From the NCBI GenBank assembly GCA_946811695.1, contig OX328132.1, positions 93,732,538 through 93,796,537 of the forward strand: a stretch of DNA of 64,000 bases, in the 5' to 3' direction. This DNA comes from Gonocerus acuteangulatus (lineage: Eukaryota > Arthropoda > Insecta > Hemiptera > Coreidae). Positions 1 through 8,798 of this stretch are shown here, one piece after another (positions within the stretch are counted from its first letter, which is position 1; every line of letters starts with the position of its first letter). The notes beneath the pieces were generated by a model. That model saw only the letters and a list, made by a program, of their open reading frames with translations. It was not told where the DNA came from and did no database searches. The position numbers and the translations under genes are program-made.

Positions 1-28
1 TTTATTTTTCGCTTAATGTTGTTTATGT
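1..28 (-). mobile_element. Penelope-like element fragment, left side of gypsy insertion
   Basis: These 28 bases continue, on the minus strand, the endonuclease reading frame seen at 4310-4600. After removing one copy of the 4-bp duplication ATGT (25-28 and 4310-4313), the frame reads across the junction without a break (DKD, then INNIKRKI). The rest of this element lies left of the window. Confidence 0.6.
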
Positions 29-159
29 TGTTAAGTGTATAGGATTTACAACTTACAAGAATGATTTGCAGTTTTCAATTGCGAGAGAACACTTAATAAT
101 GTTTTATTTATTTTGAAAACATGTGTTTTCTTTTTGGGGGTTATCTGATAACCGCTACA
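29..159 (-). repeat. 3' LTR of gypsy copy 1
   Basis: A 131-bp LTR, TGT...ACA on both strands, identical base for base to 4179-4309. It is very short for a gypsy LTR. In sense orientation this is the 3' LTR, and the integrase ORF ends a few bases inside it. Confidence 0.95.
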
Positions 160-1195
160 GGATTCCCCTCCCAGATGACGGAGTCAGAGAAGCTGACTGT
201 GAAACTCGTTTCACGGTTCTCCCGGAACGGGTCCTGTAGGGCTCTTGAGTTGGCGGTGGCGGTTGAGACTGCGTTTCTGGGAGAACTGGTGGTGTGTCCT
301 GAGTCTGTTCGGATGGAAGAAACGCAGGCTTAAGCCGGTCTGTCGATATGGTGGCTTGGCGGCCTGGGAGTTGCACTTCGAAGTACTTGTCGTGTCGTTG
401 GAGAACTCTGTGTGGTCCGGAGTATGGTGGTGTCAGCGGACGTCGGGCACAGTCTTCCCTGATGAACACATGCGTGCAGTTCTGCAACTCCTGGTGTACA
501 TAGGTCTTCTTAGCGCTCTCCTTATACTCGGCTGGTCGAAGGGTGCGAAGATGTTCCTTCAGGTCCTGCAGGAGTACGTGTGGATCTTCCGCGGTCGTGT
601 GTTGCTCCAAGAATTCGCCTGGCAATCTTATGGGACAACCGTAGACTGCTTCAGCTATGCTCGACGAAGTATCATCTCGCAGGCTGGCTCTGAGTCCGAG
701 GAGTACGGTTGGCAATATGCGGGTCCAGTTGTTGCTGTCAAGGTGTGCTGTAATGGCGGCTTTGAGTGTCCGGTGCCATCGTTCTATGCATCCGTTAGCT
801 TGGGGATGATAAGCAGTTGTGCGACCTTTCTCGATTCCCAGAAGCGAAGTCAGCTGATGAAAAAGCTGGGATTCATATTGCCGGCCTTGGTCGGTGGTTA
901 TTCTTGAGGGAACGCCGAATCGGCAGATCCAACCAGTGTAGAATGCGCTTGAGACGGTTTCGGCTGTGATGTCACGTAATGGTGTTGCTTCTGTCCATCT
1001 GGTTTGACGGTCTATCATCGTGAGACAGTAACGGTGGCCGTCGGAGGGTGGTAGTGGGCCAATTAAATCTAAGTGGACATGCTGAAAGCGAGTGGCAGCT
1101 GGGAATGTTCCAGGAGGTGCATGGGTATGCCGGTGTATCTTACTCTTCTGGCAAGCGATACAGCACTTAGCCCAATCAGCTACTTCCTTATTCAT
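155..1195 (-). CDS. Integrase part of gypsy copy 1 Pol
   Basis: This 346-residue frame is the integrase half of Pol, which inserts the DNA copy into the host chromosome. The cysteines of the zinc-binding region are near the start (CCIACQKSKIHRH). The DDE core follows: Asp in HLDLIGPLPPSDG, Asp in TTDQGRQYES, and Glu in ANGCIERWHRTLK. The C-terminal tail is rich in Pro and Gln and ends inside the 3' LTR. The listed start is only an internal Met just after the conserved WPNM motif. The true protein would come from the upstream frame, but the frame is broken at about 1195-1210 by a small indel in an AT run, so this is a broken pol and not a separate gene. Confidence 0.9.
   Translation of the reverse strand: MNKEVADWAKCCIACQKSKIHRHTHAPPGTFPAATRFQHVHLDLIGPLPPSDGHRYCLTMIDRQTRWTEATPLRDITAETVSSAFYTGWICRFGVPSRITTDQGRQYESQLFHQLTSLLGIEKGRTTAYHPQANGCIERWHRTLKAAITAHLDSNNWTRILPTVLLGLRASLRDDTSSSIAEAVYGCPIRLPGEFLEQHTTAEDPHVLLQDLKEHLRTLRPAEYKESAKKTYVHQELQNCTHVFIREDCARRPLTPPYSGPHRVLQRHDKYFEVQLPGRQATISTDRLKPAFLPSEQTQDTPPVLPETQSQPPPPTQEPYRTRSGRTVKRVSQSASLTPSSGRGIL
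160..174 (-). promoter_or_regulatory. Polypurine tract of gypsy copy 1
   Basis: The minus strand reads CTGGGAGGGGAATCC directly before the 3' LTR, which is the expected place and composition of the plus-strand DNA primer of an LTR element. Confidence 0.8.
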
Positions 1196-3501
1196 GTTTG
1201 GCCAGAAATATATCGCTCTGCTACCATTTTCCGTGTTGTCCGGACGCCAGGATGACTTAAGGTGTGCACCTTGACGAAAGCACTGTGCCTGAAGTTCTTC
1301 GGGAGATATGGCCTTGCCTTGCCTGTTGACATCTCACAGAGAAGGGTCTTGTCGGTGCCAGGAATTTCGATGGCTCTAAAGGTTAGGTTAGTTTGTTCCT
1401 GGAGTCGGCTGATCTCATGGTCTTCTTGTTGGGCTAAAGAAAGGGCGACAAAATCGTCTGGAGTTTGGATTTCAGCAATCCTTGATAGGGAATCGGCAAC
1501 AATGTTTTCCCTGCCTGGACTATAGATGATCGTAGTGGTGAATTGGCTAATGTAAGTTAGCCAACGGATGCGGAGAGGTGAAGTGGATTCAGGCTTTTGA
1601 GTGAAAGCATGAGCTAATGGGCGATGATCTGTGATGACTGAGAAAACTCGGCCTTCCAGTTGAGGTTGAAGATGTTTGATGGCCTTGTATATAGCCAGAA
1701 GCTCCCTGTCGTGGACAGAGTAATTCTTCTGCGCTTTATTGAGTGCTAACGAGAAAAAGCTTAGAGGATGCCATTTGTTATCCTGTTTTTGTTGTAAGAC
1801 AGCGCCTAGACCGACGTCAGATGCGTCGCATGCGAGTGAGATCTCTGCGTCTGGGTTCGGATGGACGAGCTCAGTTGCTTCAGCAAGGTTCTTCTTGGTG
1901 TCTTCGAAAGCCTTGAGCGTTTCTTCGTTCCAATTGATTGGAGTTTTGTCATTTTTCTTGACCTGATGGAGAAGTCCGTTGAGAGGTTGTTGGATTGATG
2001 CTGCGTGGCGAAGACAAGGTCGGTAGAAATTCACCATGCCCATAAAGCGCCGAAGTTCTCGAACGTCCTTGGGAAGTGGGAATTCTAGGACAGCCTTAAC
2101 TTTGTCTTCCAGAGGTGTGACGCCAGATGGTGTTAGATGGAATCCAAGGAAATCGAGCTCTGGAACACCGAAGACGCATTTCGATGGGTTCACAGCGATG
2201 CCGTTCATGTCGAGACGACGAAGTACTTCTCTGATGTGAGCTTCATGTTGTTCCTCGTTGTCCGAAGCGATCAAGAAGTCGTCAAGAAACTTGAAGAGAA
2301 AGGCTAGGTCTCGGAATTGGTTGTCGACGAAACGCTGGAAGCTTTGACCTGCGTTCTTCAGTCCAAAACTCATCCTGTTGTATTCAATAAGGCCAAATGG
2401 GGTAATAATGGCAGTTTTCTCTCGATCTTCTACTGCTATCGGTATATGATAGTAAGCCTTGCGGAGATCTATTTTGGAGAAGATCTTCTTGCCATGTATC
2501 TCCATTGTGAAGTCTCGAAGATTGGGTATTCCATATCGATCGGGAATAGTGATGGCGTTCAGGGCTCGATAGTCTCCACACAATCGGAGAGTACCATCTT
2601 TTTTCTTCACTACGTGGAGTGGACTGGACCATGGACTTTTGGAAGGTTGGCATATTCCGCTGTCGATGAGCTCCTGGATCTCCTTTTTGACTTCCTGGTA
2701 AATTCCTGGAGGCAAACGGCGGCATTTAGCCGTGACAGGTCGTCCTTTGGTCTCTACATGATGCTCCACTGTTGAATTGGATGGTCCACGGATGGGAGTG
2801 ACCTGAGTGACTGTAGGGAATTCACCTAGGATGCGGGCAAATCGATTATCGGCTGGAAAGATGGAGAAGGTTGGTATTTCCGCTGAGGATATGGTACCTA
2901 CAATGCTACGTCCTGAGTGCTGGTCGATCAGTCTCCTGTTTCTTAAGTCCACAGTAAGCTGATGCCAGTAGAGAAAATCAGCACCTAATATAGCCTTGGC
3001 GACGTCGGCTAAGACAAAGGTCCACTTGAGAGGTTTTCTGAGTCCTAAGTCGACATATCGAGTGATTTCACCGAAGGTTGGAATCGGGGAGTTGTTGGCT
3101 GCTATTAAGGTGAAATCAGATGGAGTCTTACGCCGTCCTTGGGGCACAGGGAGAAGAGATATGCATGCTCCTGTGTCAATGAGGAAGGGCTGACCAGTGG
3201 TTCTGTCCGTCAGAAATAGGCGGCGGTGCTGCTGGGTTGTGAAAGTTTCCGCCGCAACTTTCACATTTCCGAGTTTAAAGCTGGCTCTTCGGATTTCCAG
3301 TTGCAAGGTTGTGTGCAGCGTCGGGCTTTCTCGCGGAATCTCTGGTGGTAATAGCAGGTATCGCGCGACTGGGATCGAGGGAGATTGTCTTGATTCCGGC
3401 TGCTGCTGGAGCTTCTTTCGCGGTTCTTCATCTTCAGAAAGCGTAGGATCTCGTCTACGTCGCGGCGTAGAGCTCCGAAATCTTCGGATGGGTGCTCGCA
3501 T
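1192..3501 (-). CDS. Protease, reverse transcriptase and RNase H of gypsy copy 1 Pol
   Basis: The 769-residue frame holds an aspartic protease (LIDTGACISLLP, about residues 107-118) that would cleave the polyprotein. A reverse transcriptase follows, with LCGDYRALN and the catalytic FLDD box (Phe replaces the more usual Tyr of YLDD). An RNase H follows (ACDASDVGLGAVLQQ), with a Leu-rich linker to the first histidine residues of the integrase zinc region. It overlaps gag by about 240 bases and lies in the -1 frame relative to gag, so ribosomal -1 frameshifting is the likely way it is expressed. The upstream Met is therefore nominal. It ends prematurely at 1192 because of an indel just before the integrase. 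Confidence 0.9.
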   Translation of the reverse strand: MRAPIRRFRSSTPRRRRDPTLSEDEEPRKKLQQQPESRQSPSIPVARYLLLPPEIPRESPTLHTTLQLEIRRASFKLGNVKVAAETFTTQQHRRLFLTDRTTGQPFLIDTGACISLLPVPQGRRKTPSDFTLIAANNSPIPTFGEITRYVDLGLRKPLKWTFVLADVAKAILGADFLYWHQLTVDLRNRRLIDQHSGRSIVGTISSAEIPTFSIFPADNRFARILGEFPTVTQVTPIRGPSNSTVEHHVETKGRPVTAKCRRLPPGIYQEVKKEIQELIDSGICQPSKSPWSSPLHVVKKKDGTLRLCGDYRALNAITIPDRYGIPNLRDFTMEIHGKKIFSKIDLRKAYYHIPIAVEDREKTAIITPFGLIEYNRMSFGLKNAGQSFQRFVDNQFRDLAFLFKFLDDFLIASDNEEQHEAHIREVLRRLDMNGIAVNPSKCVFGVPELDFLGFHLTPSGVTPLEDKVKAVLEFPLPKDVRELRRFMGMVNFYRPCLRHAASIQQPLNGLLHQVKKNDKTPINWNEETLKAFEDTKKNLAEATELVHPNPDAEISLACDASDVGLGAVLQQKQDNKWHPLSFFSLALNKAQKNYSVHDRELLAIYKAIKHLQPQLEGRVFSVITDHRPLAHAFTQKPESTSPLRIRWLTYISQFTTTIIYSPGRENIVADSLSRIAEIQTPDDFVALSLAQQEDHEISRLQEQTNLTFRAIEIPGTDKTLLCEMSTGKARPYLPKNFRHSAFVKVHTLSHPGVRTTRKMVAERYISGQT

Positions 3502-4124
3502 CTGTTCGTGACTGATGTGGTAGTTGCGGAAGACTTGTTTGGGCGAGGTTCTGACATGTCTCGAATAGCGTACGTTTCAGCTGACGGGGATACCTCCAAG
3601 ATCTTGTCGGCTACTTCTGCCAGTTTTTGGATGTCAGTGTGGCCTGTGGAAATGAGGATGGGACGAATTCGTGGGGGTAAATTCTTCATCCACAGGGTGC
3701 TAATAAATCCGTTTGATACATCGGAGCCAGCTAATTGTTGTATTTTCCTGAGGAGCTGTGAAGGAGTCTGGTCTCCGAGTGGCATTTCTTCTAACAGCTT
3801 GCTAATTCTACGTGTTTCGGATTCTCCGAACGTGTTGATGAGCCTAGCTTTAAGGTCCTCGTATGGTTGCTCAGTCGGTTGGAGGACGATATCTGAGACT
3901 TGGCTAAGAACATCCAGATCGAGATTCGGTATGACGAGCTGGAATTTTTTTAGGCTCGATGTTACGCGGGATGTCGCAAATACAGCCTCGATCGTCGCGA
4001 ACCATAAAGTCGGGTTCTGTTTCCAGAATGTCGGTAGTCTTGAACTCGGCCCTTGGTAGAAACTAACCTCAGGCTGGGTTTCATGGAGATCTGTATCGGA
4101 CGTAGATGAGTTTTTTTTGGACAT
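3261..4124 (-). CDS. Gag-like protein of gypsy copy 1
   Basis: This 287-residue protein starts 55 bases inside the element from the 5' LTR and is the structural Gag that would form particles and bind the RNA genome. The capsid-like region begins with a Trp-rich stretch (FWKQNPTLWFATIEAVF) typical of arthropod gypsy Gag. The C-terminal third is Ser/Arg-rich and ends with a Cys/His cluster, C-x3-H-x9-C-x3-C (CYYHQRF...CTQPCNW), in place of a classical CCHC knuckle. The gag at 60698-61510 has the same arrangement. The assignment as gag is secure; which gypsy lineage it belongs to is not. Confidence 0.85.
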   Translation of the reverse strand: MSKKNSSTSDTDLHETQPEVSFYQGPSSRLPTFWKQNPTLWFATIEAVFATSRVTSSLKKFQLVIPNLDLDVLSQVSDIVLQPTEQPYEDLKARLINTFGESETRRISKLLEEMPLGDQTPSQLLRKIQQLAGSDVSNGFISTLWMKNLPPRIRPILISTGHTDIQKLAEVADKILEVSPSAETYAIRDMSEPRPNKSSATTTSVTNRCEHPSEDFGALRRDVDEILRFLKMKNRERSSSSSRNQDNLPRSQSRDTCYYHQRFREKARRCTQPCNWKSEEPALNSEM

Positions 4125-4167
4125 GACGAACGGCGAGAAGTGAAATCAGAAGTATTGTTCAATATCA

Positions 4168-4177
4168 GGGGTCACCA
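4168..4177 (-). promoter_or_regulatory. tRNA primer-binding site of gypsy copy 1
   Basis: One base after the 5' LTR the sense strand reads TGGTGACCCC, complementary to the last ten bases of animal tRNA-Trp (GGGGTCACCA, from memory of that tRNA). The match stops after ten bases here, but the second gypsy element has a longer match. Confidence 0.7.
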
Positions 4178-4178
4178 A

Positions 4179-4309
4179 TGTTAAGTGTATAGGATTTACA
4201 ACTTACAAGAATGATTTGCAGTTTTCAATTGCGAGAGAACACTTAATAATGTTTTATTTATTTTGAAAACATGTGTTTTCTTTTTGGGGGTTATCTGATA
4301 ACCGCTACA
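4179..4309 (-). repeat. 5' LTR of gypsy copy 1
   Basis: A 131-bp LTR identical to 29-159. In sense orientation it lies upstream of gag and should hold the element promoter. The duplicated target ATGT follows at 4310-4313. Confidence 0.95.
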
Positions 4310-4600
4310 ATGTCCTTGTCAACTATTGCTATGTCGTCCAAGTTAAATGTATGTCTGTTCTTAAATGCGTGGTCCATTAGAGCTGTTTTATTTGATTTCT
4401 CGTCAATATTTTTGGCATGTTGCTTAATTCTATTTTTTAGTATTTCTGATGATTCACCTATGTAGCATTTGTTACAATCTTTACATTTAACCTTATATAC
4501 ATTATATTTTGAATTAATTTTATTTACTTGGTCCTTAATGTTGCTGAATTTTTTTTCTATTTTGTTATTATATGTCCAGCTTATTTTGCAAATATATATA
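4310..4600 (-). mobile_element. Penelope-like element: GIY-YIG endonuclease fragment
   Basis: The minus strand encodes a GIY-YIG nuclease domain, the DNA-nicking domain at the C-terminus of Penelope-like retroelements. From about 4480 down, the frame reads YNVYKVKCKDCNKCYIGES, then KNRIKQHAKNI and DHAFKNRHTFN, with no stop to 4310. The VYKVKC/CYIG pair is the GIY-YIG signature with the PLE-typical Cys residues, and the Arg of KNRIKQH is the conserved catalytic Arg. The domain is interrupted by gypsy copy 1 and resumes at 28-1. A TA microsatellite abuts its 5' side. The reverse transcriptase part is missing. Confidence 0.8.
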
Positions 4601-4614
4601 AATATATATATATG

Positions 4615-4672
<58 letters not shown>
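4601..4672. repeat. TA/TATG microsatellite
   Basis: About 70 bp of TA repeats with one TATG interruption, ending just before the acceptor region of the first visible host exon. Its ORFs of repeated Ile-Tyr are meaningless. Confidence 0.95.
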
Positions 4673-4673
<1 letters not shown>

Positions 4674-4760
4674 CAGGAGCCTTTTTCTGGGATTGAGAGC
4701 AATATGTAAAATGTGCATATATTGCTTATAATAACACTAATAAGTTTTTTATTTTTCCAG

Positions 4761-4917
4761 GAGATGTTACAAACTTGCCAATGTACTAGAAGCAGTTCTT
4801 TATCACCAACTGAGAACAAATTGAAGTTGAAAATTAATGAACTACTTAACATGTTAGACAGTCTCATTGCTGAAAATAAAGATTTAAAACAAAAACTGGA
4901 AGAAAGTACTAACAAAG
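4761..4917 (+). CDS. cep135: cep135-like exon a (phase 0 in, 1 out)
   Basis: The exon starts after TTTTTCCAG and ends AAAG/GTACTA. It encodes EMLQTCQCTRSSSLSP followed by a Leu/Lys coiled coil (KLKLKINELLNMLDSL) of 52 residues. It is the first exon visible here and needs an upstream partner ending in phase 0. The conventional ORF start upstream of it is intronic. Confidence 0.75.
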
Positions 4918-5687
4918 GTACTATATACGTTCTTTGGGTGAATAATAACTTGACTTTCCAGTTCAAAATATAATTCAATTTTAATTACAGCTTTGGTGAA
5001 TGGACTTTCCTGCATATTGTCTCTCAAAATGGTTCTATAGAAAATTTGCAGAAACAATCCACATCTTTCTACACCAAATACTTTTAACTCGCCACACAGA
5101 TTATAGGATGCCTAATAGAAACCTGGATGTCTAAAAAAAAAATCAATTTCTTTTTGCTAATCCATGCCAGCCATCATCTTGCTTTTGTTGTCCATCAATT
5201 GCTGATGACACTAACATTTGCTTACTTACAGATGAGCCCTTCAGCCTGTGAAAGACCTGGGCCTATGCCAACACCTTTCACCATTCATTGTGATCCGCTA
5301 CAAATCGTCTCCAAAAGTGGGTACCCATTCCCTTTAAATCTCTCTCGACCTCATCTCCCTAGCGGAGTTGCGGTCCGCTGCAAGCTGCTGGTTCAGGCAG
5401 TTAAATAGTTTTCCTTCTTTGTTAGTCTTAATTTTTGGGATTACACATTCTATCACCAGATTAAAAAGTAGTACTAAAAGATGATGTCCCTGTGAGAAGC
5501 CTTTTTATACTCAGAACTTCTTGGAAACTCTTCTACCATCTTTCACTTCGTAATAAGTGAAGGACCTCTTGAAGGAATAAATTATTAATAATGATTGAAA
5601 TTTTTAAACAATACTTTTTGATAGGTGGCTTGACATTATTTGGTATTTAATAAAATATTGCCTACTTCAAATAAGGGCTCATTAATC
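4918..5687. other. Intron sequence without recognised feature
   Basis: AT-rich intron. Around 5225-5400 there is a GC-richer patch (CCCTTCAGCCTGTG onward) preceded by a good acceptor-like CTTACAG, but its frame has no coiled-coil character and does not fit the phase needed, so I leave it unassigned. Confidence 0.4.
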
Positions 5688-6094
5688 TCATATTCTTTTT
5701 GGCATAAAATGTATAATTATAAATCCTTTATAATTGCTTGAGACATTTTTACTTTGCCTTACAATTGTAGGCATGAACTCTGTGGCTTTGCCTATTTTTG
5801 TATTTGCATCTCCGAGAACTATTTTTACATCATATATAAGAATGGACTCATATAATTTTTCAAGGAAGCTCTGAAACTCATCCTTTTCCTCATCTTCTTT
5901 TTCCTCTGTTGTGCTAAGAACACTTATAATCAATACGTTAAAGAAGACACCTTCAATCTTATGCTACAAATCCTATTGTTTTTGCATTTATCTAGTTCAT
6001 TTTTCAGACACTTTCTTATCATAAACCCTATACCAAAACTGTTTTGTATGTTGCCACTCTTGATTAGTGTATACTTGTCTACATTCACAACCTC

Positions 6095-6127
<33 letters not shown>

Positions 6128-6260
6128 CAGGGCCATAATATCAAAATTATACCTCTCAAGTTACTTTTCTAAACCTTCACATGCACCTGCATGAATCAAA
6201 CTGCGTACATACCAGATACTGATACAAAGGTTTCCGCCCTCATCTTGTCTTTTTTTACTT
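5688..6260 (-). mobile_element. RTE-like LINE, endonuclease fragment
   Basis: On the minus strand three pieces of an apurinic-endonuclease domain of an RTE/craniofacial-development-protein-like LINE can be read in order. WYVRSLIHAG lies near 6210, NNRICSIRLKVSSL near 5950-5970, and DEFQSFLEKLYE plus VKIVLGDANTKIGK near 5790-5870. The GDxN motif of the nuclease is present as GDAN. Frameshifts and stops separate the pieces. A 27-base A tract (minus strand) sits where the QE catalytic region should be. There is no reverse transcriptase. A dead fragment. Confidence 0.7.
6100..6127. repeat. Homopolymer T tract
   Basis: About 27 consecutive T on the + strand, inside the RTE-like endonuclease relic, replacing the coding bases expected after DIMAL on the minus strand. 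Confidence 0.9.
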
Positions 6261-6992
6261 CATTCTTCACTACTTTGGGATTTTCATTTAAAGTAGGCCC
6301 AATTAGAATCTTGATAAACAGATATATTTCTATAAAAATGAAGTTTTTTGGAATTGTAAAAAAAAAAAAAAAAAATTGAAAAAAGAAATATAAAATGAAA
6401 TCTAATGCCTCATTTAAAAGTTTTTCTTAGAAATTGTGTCAGTAAGTGACATTTTAGAATGTCCTAGTGAAATAATTTTTTGTTGTACAAAATCCCCCCA
6501 CTTTGTCACACACATATACTCGACATTTCTATCTTGTTCTTGTTCCCTACCTTCGTTAATGTTTGTTTTAATACTACAGTAATAGTGATTTTTAAGCTTA
6601 ATTCCTTAACTGTGGATGACTATTGGACAAATCAAAGGCTAGCGGGCCCCTACTACAGACAACTCCTAAAGCAGTTCTGGATCTTTATTGTTTAACTTCT
6701 GGCAACTGGAAGAGAAGTTTGACCTTGGTGATATCTGTTGCTTCTCTAGGTAAACTAATCACATTTATAGGTCATAATAGTTGAATGTACTCTTGCCAAA
6801 TTCTGATCTCATGAAGTTTATATAACCCTACACCAACCTCCCTACCTGTGCTCTTTGGGTACATGCTTCTGTAACCTTACTGGCCCTTTTTTACTCTGTA
6901 ATTTGTCTAAATATTCAGTTTAGTTTCTGATTTTATAGTGTGTACTCCAAGCACACAACAATAAACACGTTATTTTTTTTAAATTCCTAGAA
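6261..6992. other. Intron sequence, nothing recognised
   Basis: AT-rich, with an A tract at 6359-6375. Short ORFs at 6480-6695 show no domain I recognise. Confidence 0.4.
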
Positions 6993-7183
6993 ATGGCTTG
7001 TTAAAAAAAAATTTCTGTTGAAGAATTGTTTAAATGTTCGCTGCTAAGTGACTTCAAAGATTTCTCAAATGATTGAACTGATGAATCTGAGGACTCTTTG
7101 ACTATTGATGATTTAAACATGCCATCAACATCTGGGTTTGCAAGAGATCAATCAATCATTGTAGATTCAAAATAATCAAGTTC
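6993..7183 (+). pseudogene. piggyBac-like transposase N-terminal relic
   Basis: One frame, broken by two stops, reads SVEELFKCSLLSDFKDF, then after a TGA, DESEDSLTIDDLNMPSTSGF. An acidic, Ser/Asp-rich head ending in a STSG-type motif is common at the N-terminus of piggyBac-family transposases. There is no catalytic DDD domain downstream, so this is inference from composition and motif only. Confidence 0.35.
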
Positions 7184-7678
7184 CTTGGATGAAGAATTAG
7201 GAAAAAGTAAGCTAATTTGGAAGCCATAAGACCTGGTCCCTATAAAACATGTTTTCCAACAATCAAATTCAGGGTTGTTGGAAAATATACAAAGAAGTAA
7301 GCCAATTGATTTATTTATTTATTTTAAACTCCACTGTTGTGATGTTTATTTCCCACGGAACAAATTCATATTATAAATTTCTCATTTTATAAATTTTTAA
7401 TTAATTCCTTGAACATTACAGTTAAATTTTGCCTAAGTAATTACATAGATATTAATGAAAACAAGTTTTATTTACTTTTTTTCGACAACTGTTTTGTATG
7501 GAGGATGAAAAACGTAAAGTATTCTGCAGTGGAGGCTCGAATTATCATGCAGGTTTGCAGTAACTCTCGGTACATACAATATCGCCCGTATAATAGTGTA
7601 AAAAGATTATCAATGTAGTTTAATGCTGAATTTTTTAAAGAAGAAAGATGTATTTTTATATATTATTATTCCCTTTAG
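7184..7678. other. Intron sequence, nothing recognised
   Basis: AT-rich intron leading to the acceptor CCCTTTAG at 7678. The ORF at 7409-7618 has no recognisable content. Confidence 0.4.
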
Positions 7679-7939
7679 GAACTGCTGACCCTATTATTTT
7701 TAAAAAACTACTGGATGAAAATAATTCCTTTCAAAAGTGTTATGAAGAATTGAGGGATCAATTGACAGTTTTGCACAGAGAAAATGCTGATTTAAGGGAG
7801 AAGAATTCTTCCCTAAAAAATATTGCTGAAGGAATGAAGGTATCTAAAAAATCCATGACTGTTAAACCTGTTAAAATTATTGGGAAAGGAGACAATGAAA
7901 GTTCCTTTTCTGTATCTGAGCACCCTCAACCAAAACCAG
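7679..7939 (+). CDS. cep135: cep135-like exon b (phase 1 in, 1 out)
   Basis: The acceptor is CCCTTTAG and the donor CCAG/GTATTG. Eighty-seven codons: a charged coiled coil (KKLLDENNSFQKCYEELRDQ, then HRENADLREKNSSL), followed by a basic, probably unstructured tail (KKSMTVKPVKIIGKG, HPQPKPG). Its first two bases complete a Gly with the last base of exon a. Confidence 0.8.
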
Positions 7940-8798
7940 GTATTGCTATTTTATATTGTGGTTTGGAGCATTTATTTATTGAGCATTGAGCATGAAGCTG
8001 GCCTTCAGTAGGATGGATTATTTTGTTAGTCAGAAAAGCAAGTAGAATGAAAATATAACTAATGATGAAATATAGTCTAGGTAGTATTAACTAATAATAC
8101 TGGGATACCATGCATCAAATGACTTCCTAAGGTACCCTATCTTTAACTATAATTTATGTGATACTATGACTTGGACGGTTCAGTTTCAATCGTCGCGTTT
8201 CCTGCTGTTAAACCATTAGGAAAAGGAAAATCAGCTTCGATAAAACATAATTAACAATACTCACATAGAAATTATTTGTTTGTGAAAACAGCATACAAAA
8301 TAAGGGCACTATTGAACAATGAAAATAAAAATAAGGAAACAATTTATTCACAATGAAGAACTTTTCCTGATGAGCTATCCTTACAAATTTATTGCTAATT
8401 CAGCAGGCGAATTTCACTTTCATATCATTTCCATTATGATCGTTCCTTTTGATGAGTAAAGGAAATCTATGGCCTTAGCCCTGAGGTTGCTCCATCTTCT
8501 TCATGGATTCTGAAATGCTATCTATAAATTAGAAATTGTCTAAAATATGAAGGAGTTGAATTTTTGAATAGATAAATCATTGTACCTTCTCCTGATCATA
8601 GGCTCAAAAGGTTTTTGTAGTAAGCTCTTGCAAAATAGATTTCTTCTTCAGTCATTATCTTCTTGCCATTCAGAATGAACAGCCCTACAAACAAATGCAT
8701 TGATTCCTGCTGAATCTATCCACGGTATTCAGTGGGTAATAGACTGAGGTGGTCGTATATAATTGCAGAAAAAAGTTACAGAGGCACAATTAATTCCT
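7940..8798. other. Intron sequence, nothing recognised
   Basis: AT-rich intron; no ORF longer than 60 codons and no repeat relation that I can see inside the window. Confidence 0.4.

Larger units (their letters stand above)
29..4309 (-). mobile_element. Ty3/gypsy LTR retrotransposon, copy 1 (4.28 kb)
   Basis: This is a full-length Ty3/gypsy element on the minus strand, bounded by two identical 131-bp LTRs (29-159 and 4179-4309) and a 4-bp target duplication ATGT. In its sense direction the order is 5' LTR, tRNA primer site (4168-4177), Gag, protease-RT-RNase H, integrase, polypurine tract (160-174) and 3' LTR. Identical LTRs mean a recent insertion by the usual LTR clock. Despite this, the pol frame is lost between RNase H and integrase near 1195, so this copy does not look able to make an intact Pol. 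There is no envelope gene. Confidence 0.95.

Noticed and set aside
245..907. 220-codon + strand ORF
   Set aside because: Shadow of the integrase frame on the other strand; no domain of its own.
2317..2775. 152-codon + strand ORF
   Set aside because: Shadow of the reverse transcriptase on the minus strand.
4603..4978. Ile-Tyr repeat ORFs over TA runs (also near 49404 and 56938)
   Set aside because: Translation of a dinucleotide microsatellite.
5127..5408. Extra cep135 exon at the CTTACAG acceptor near 5230
   Set aside because: The frame lacks coiled-coil character, no phase-compatible donor was found, and exons a and b already join in phase.
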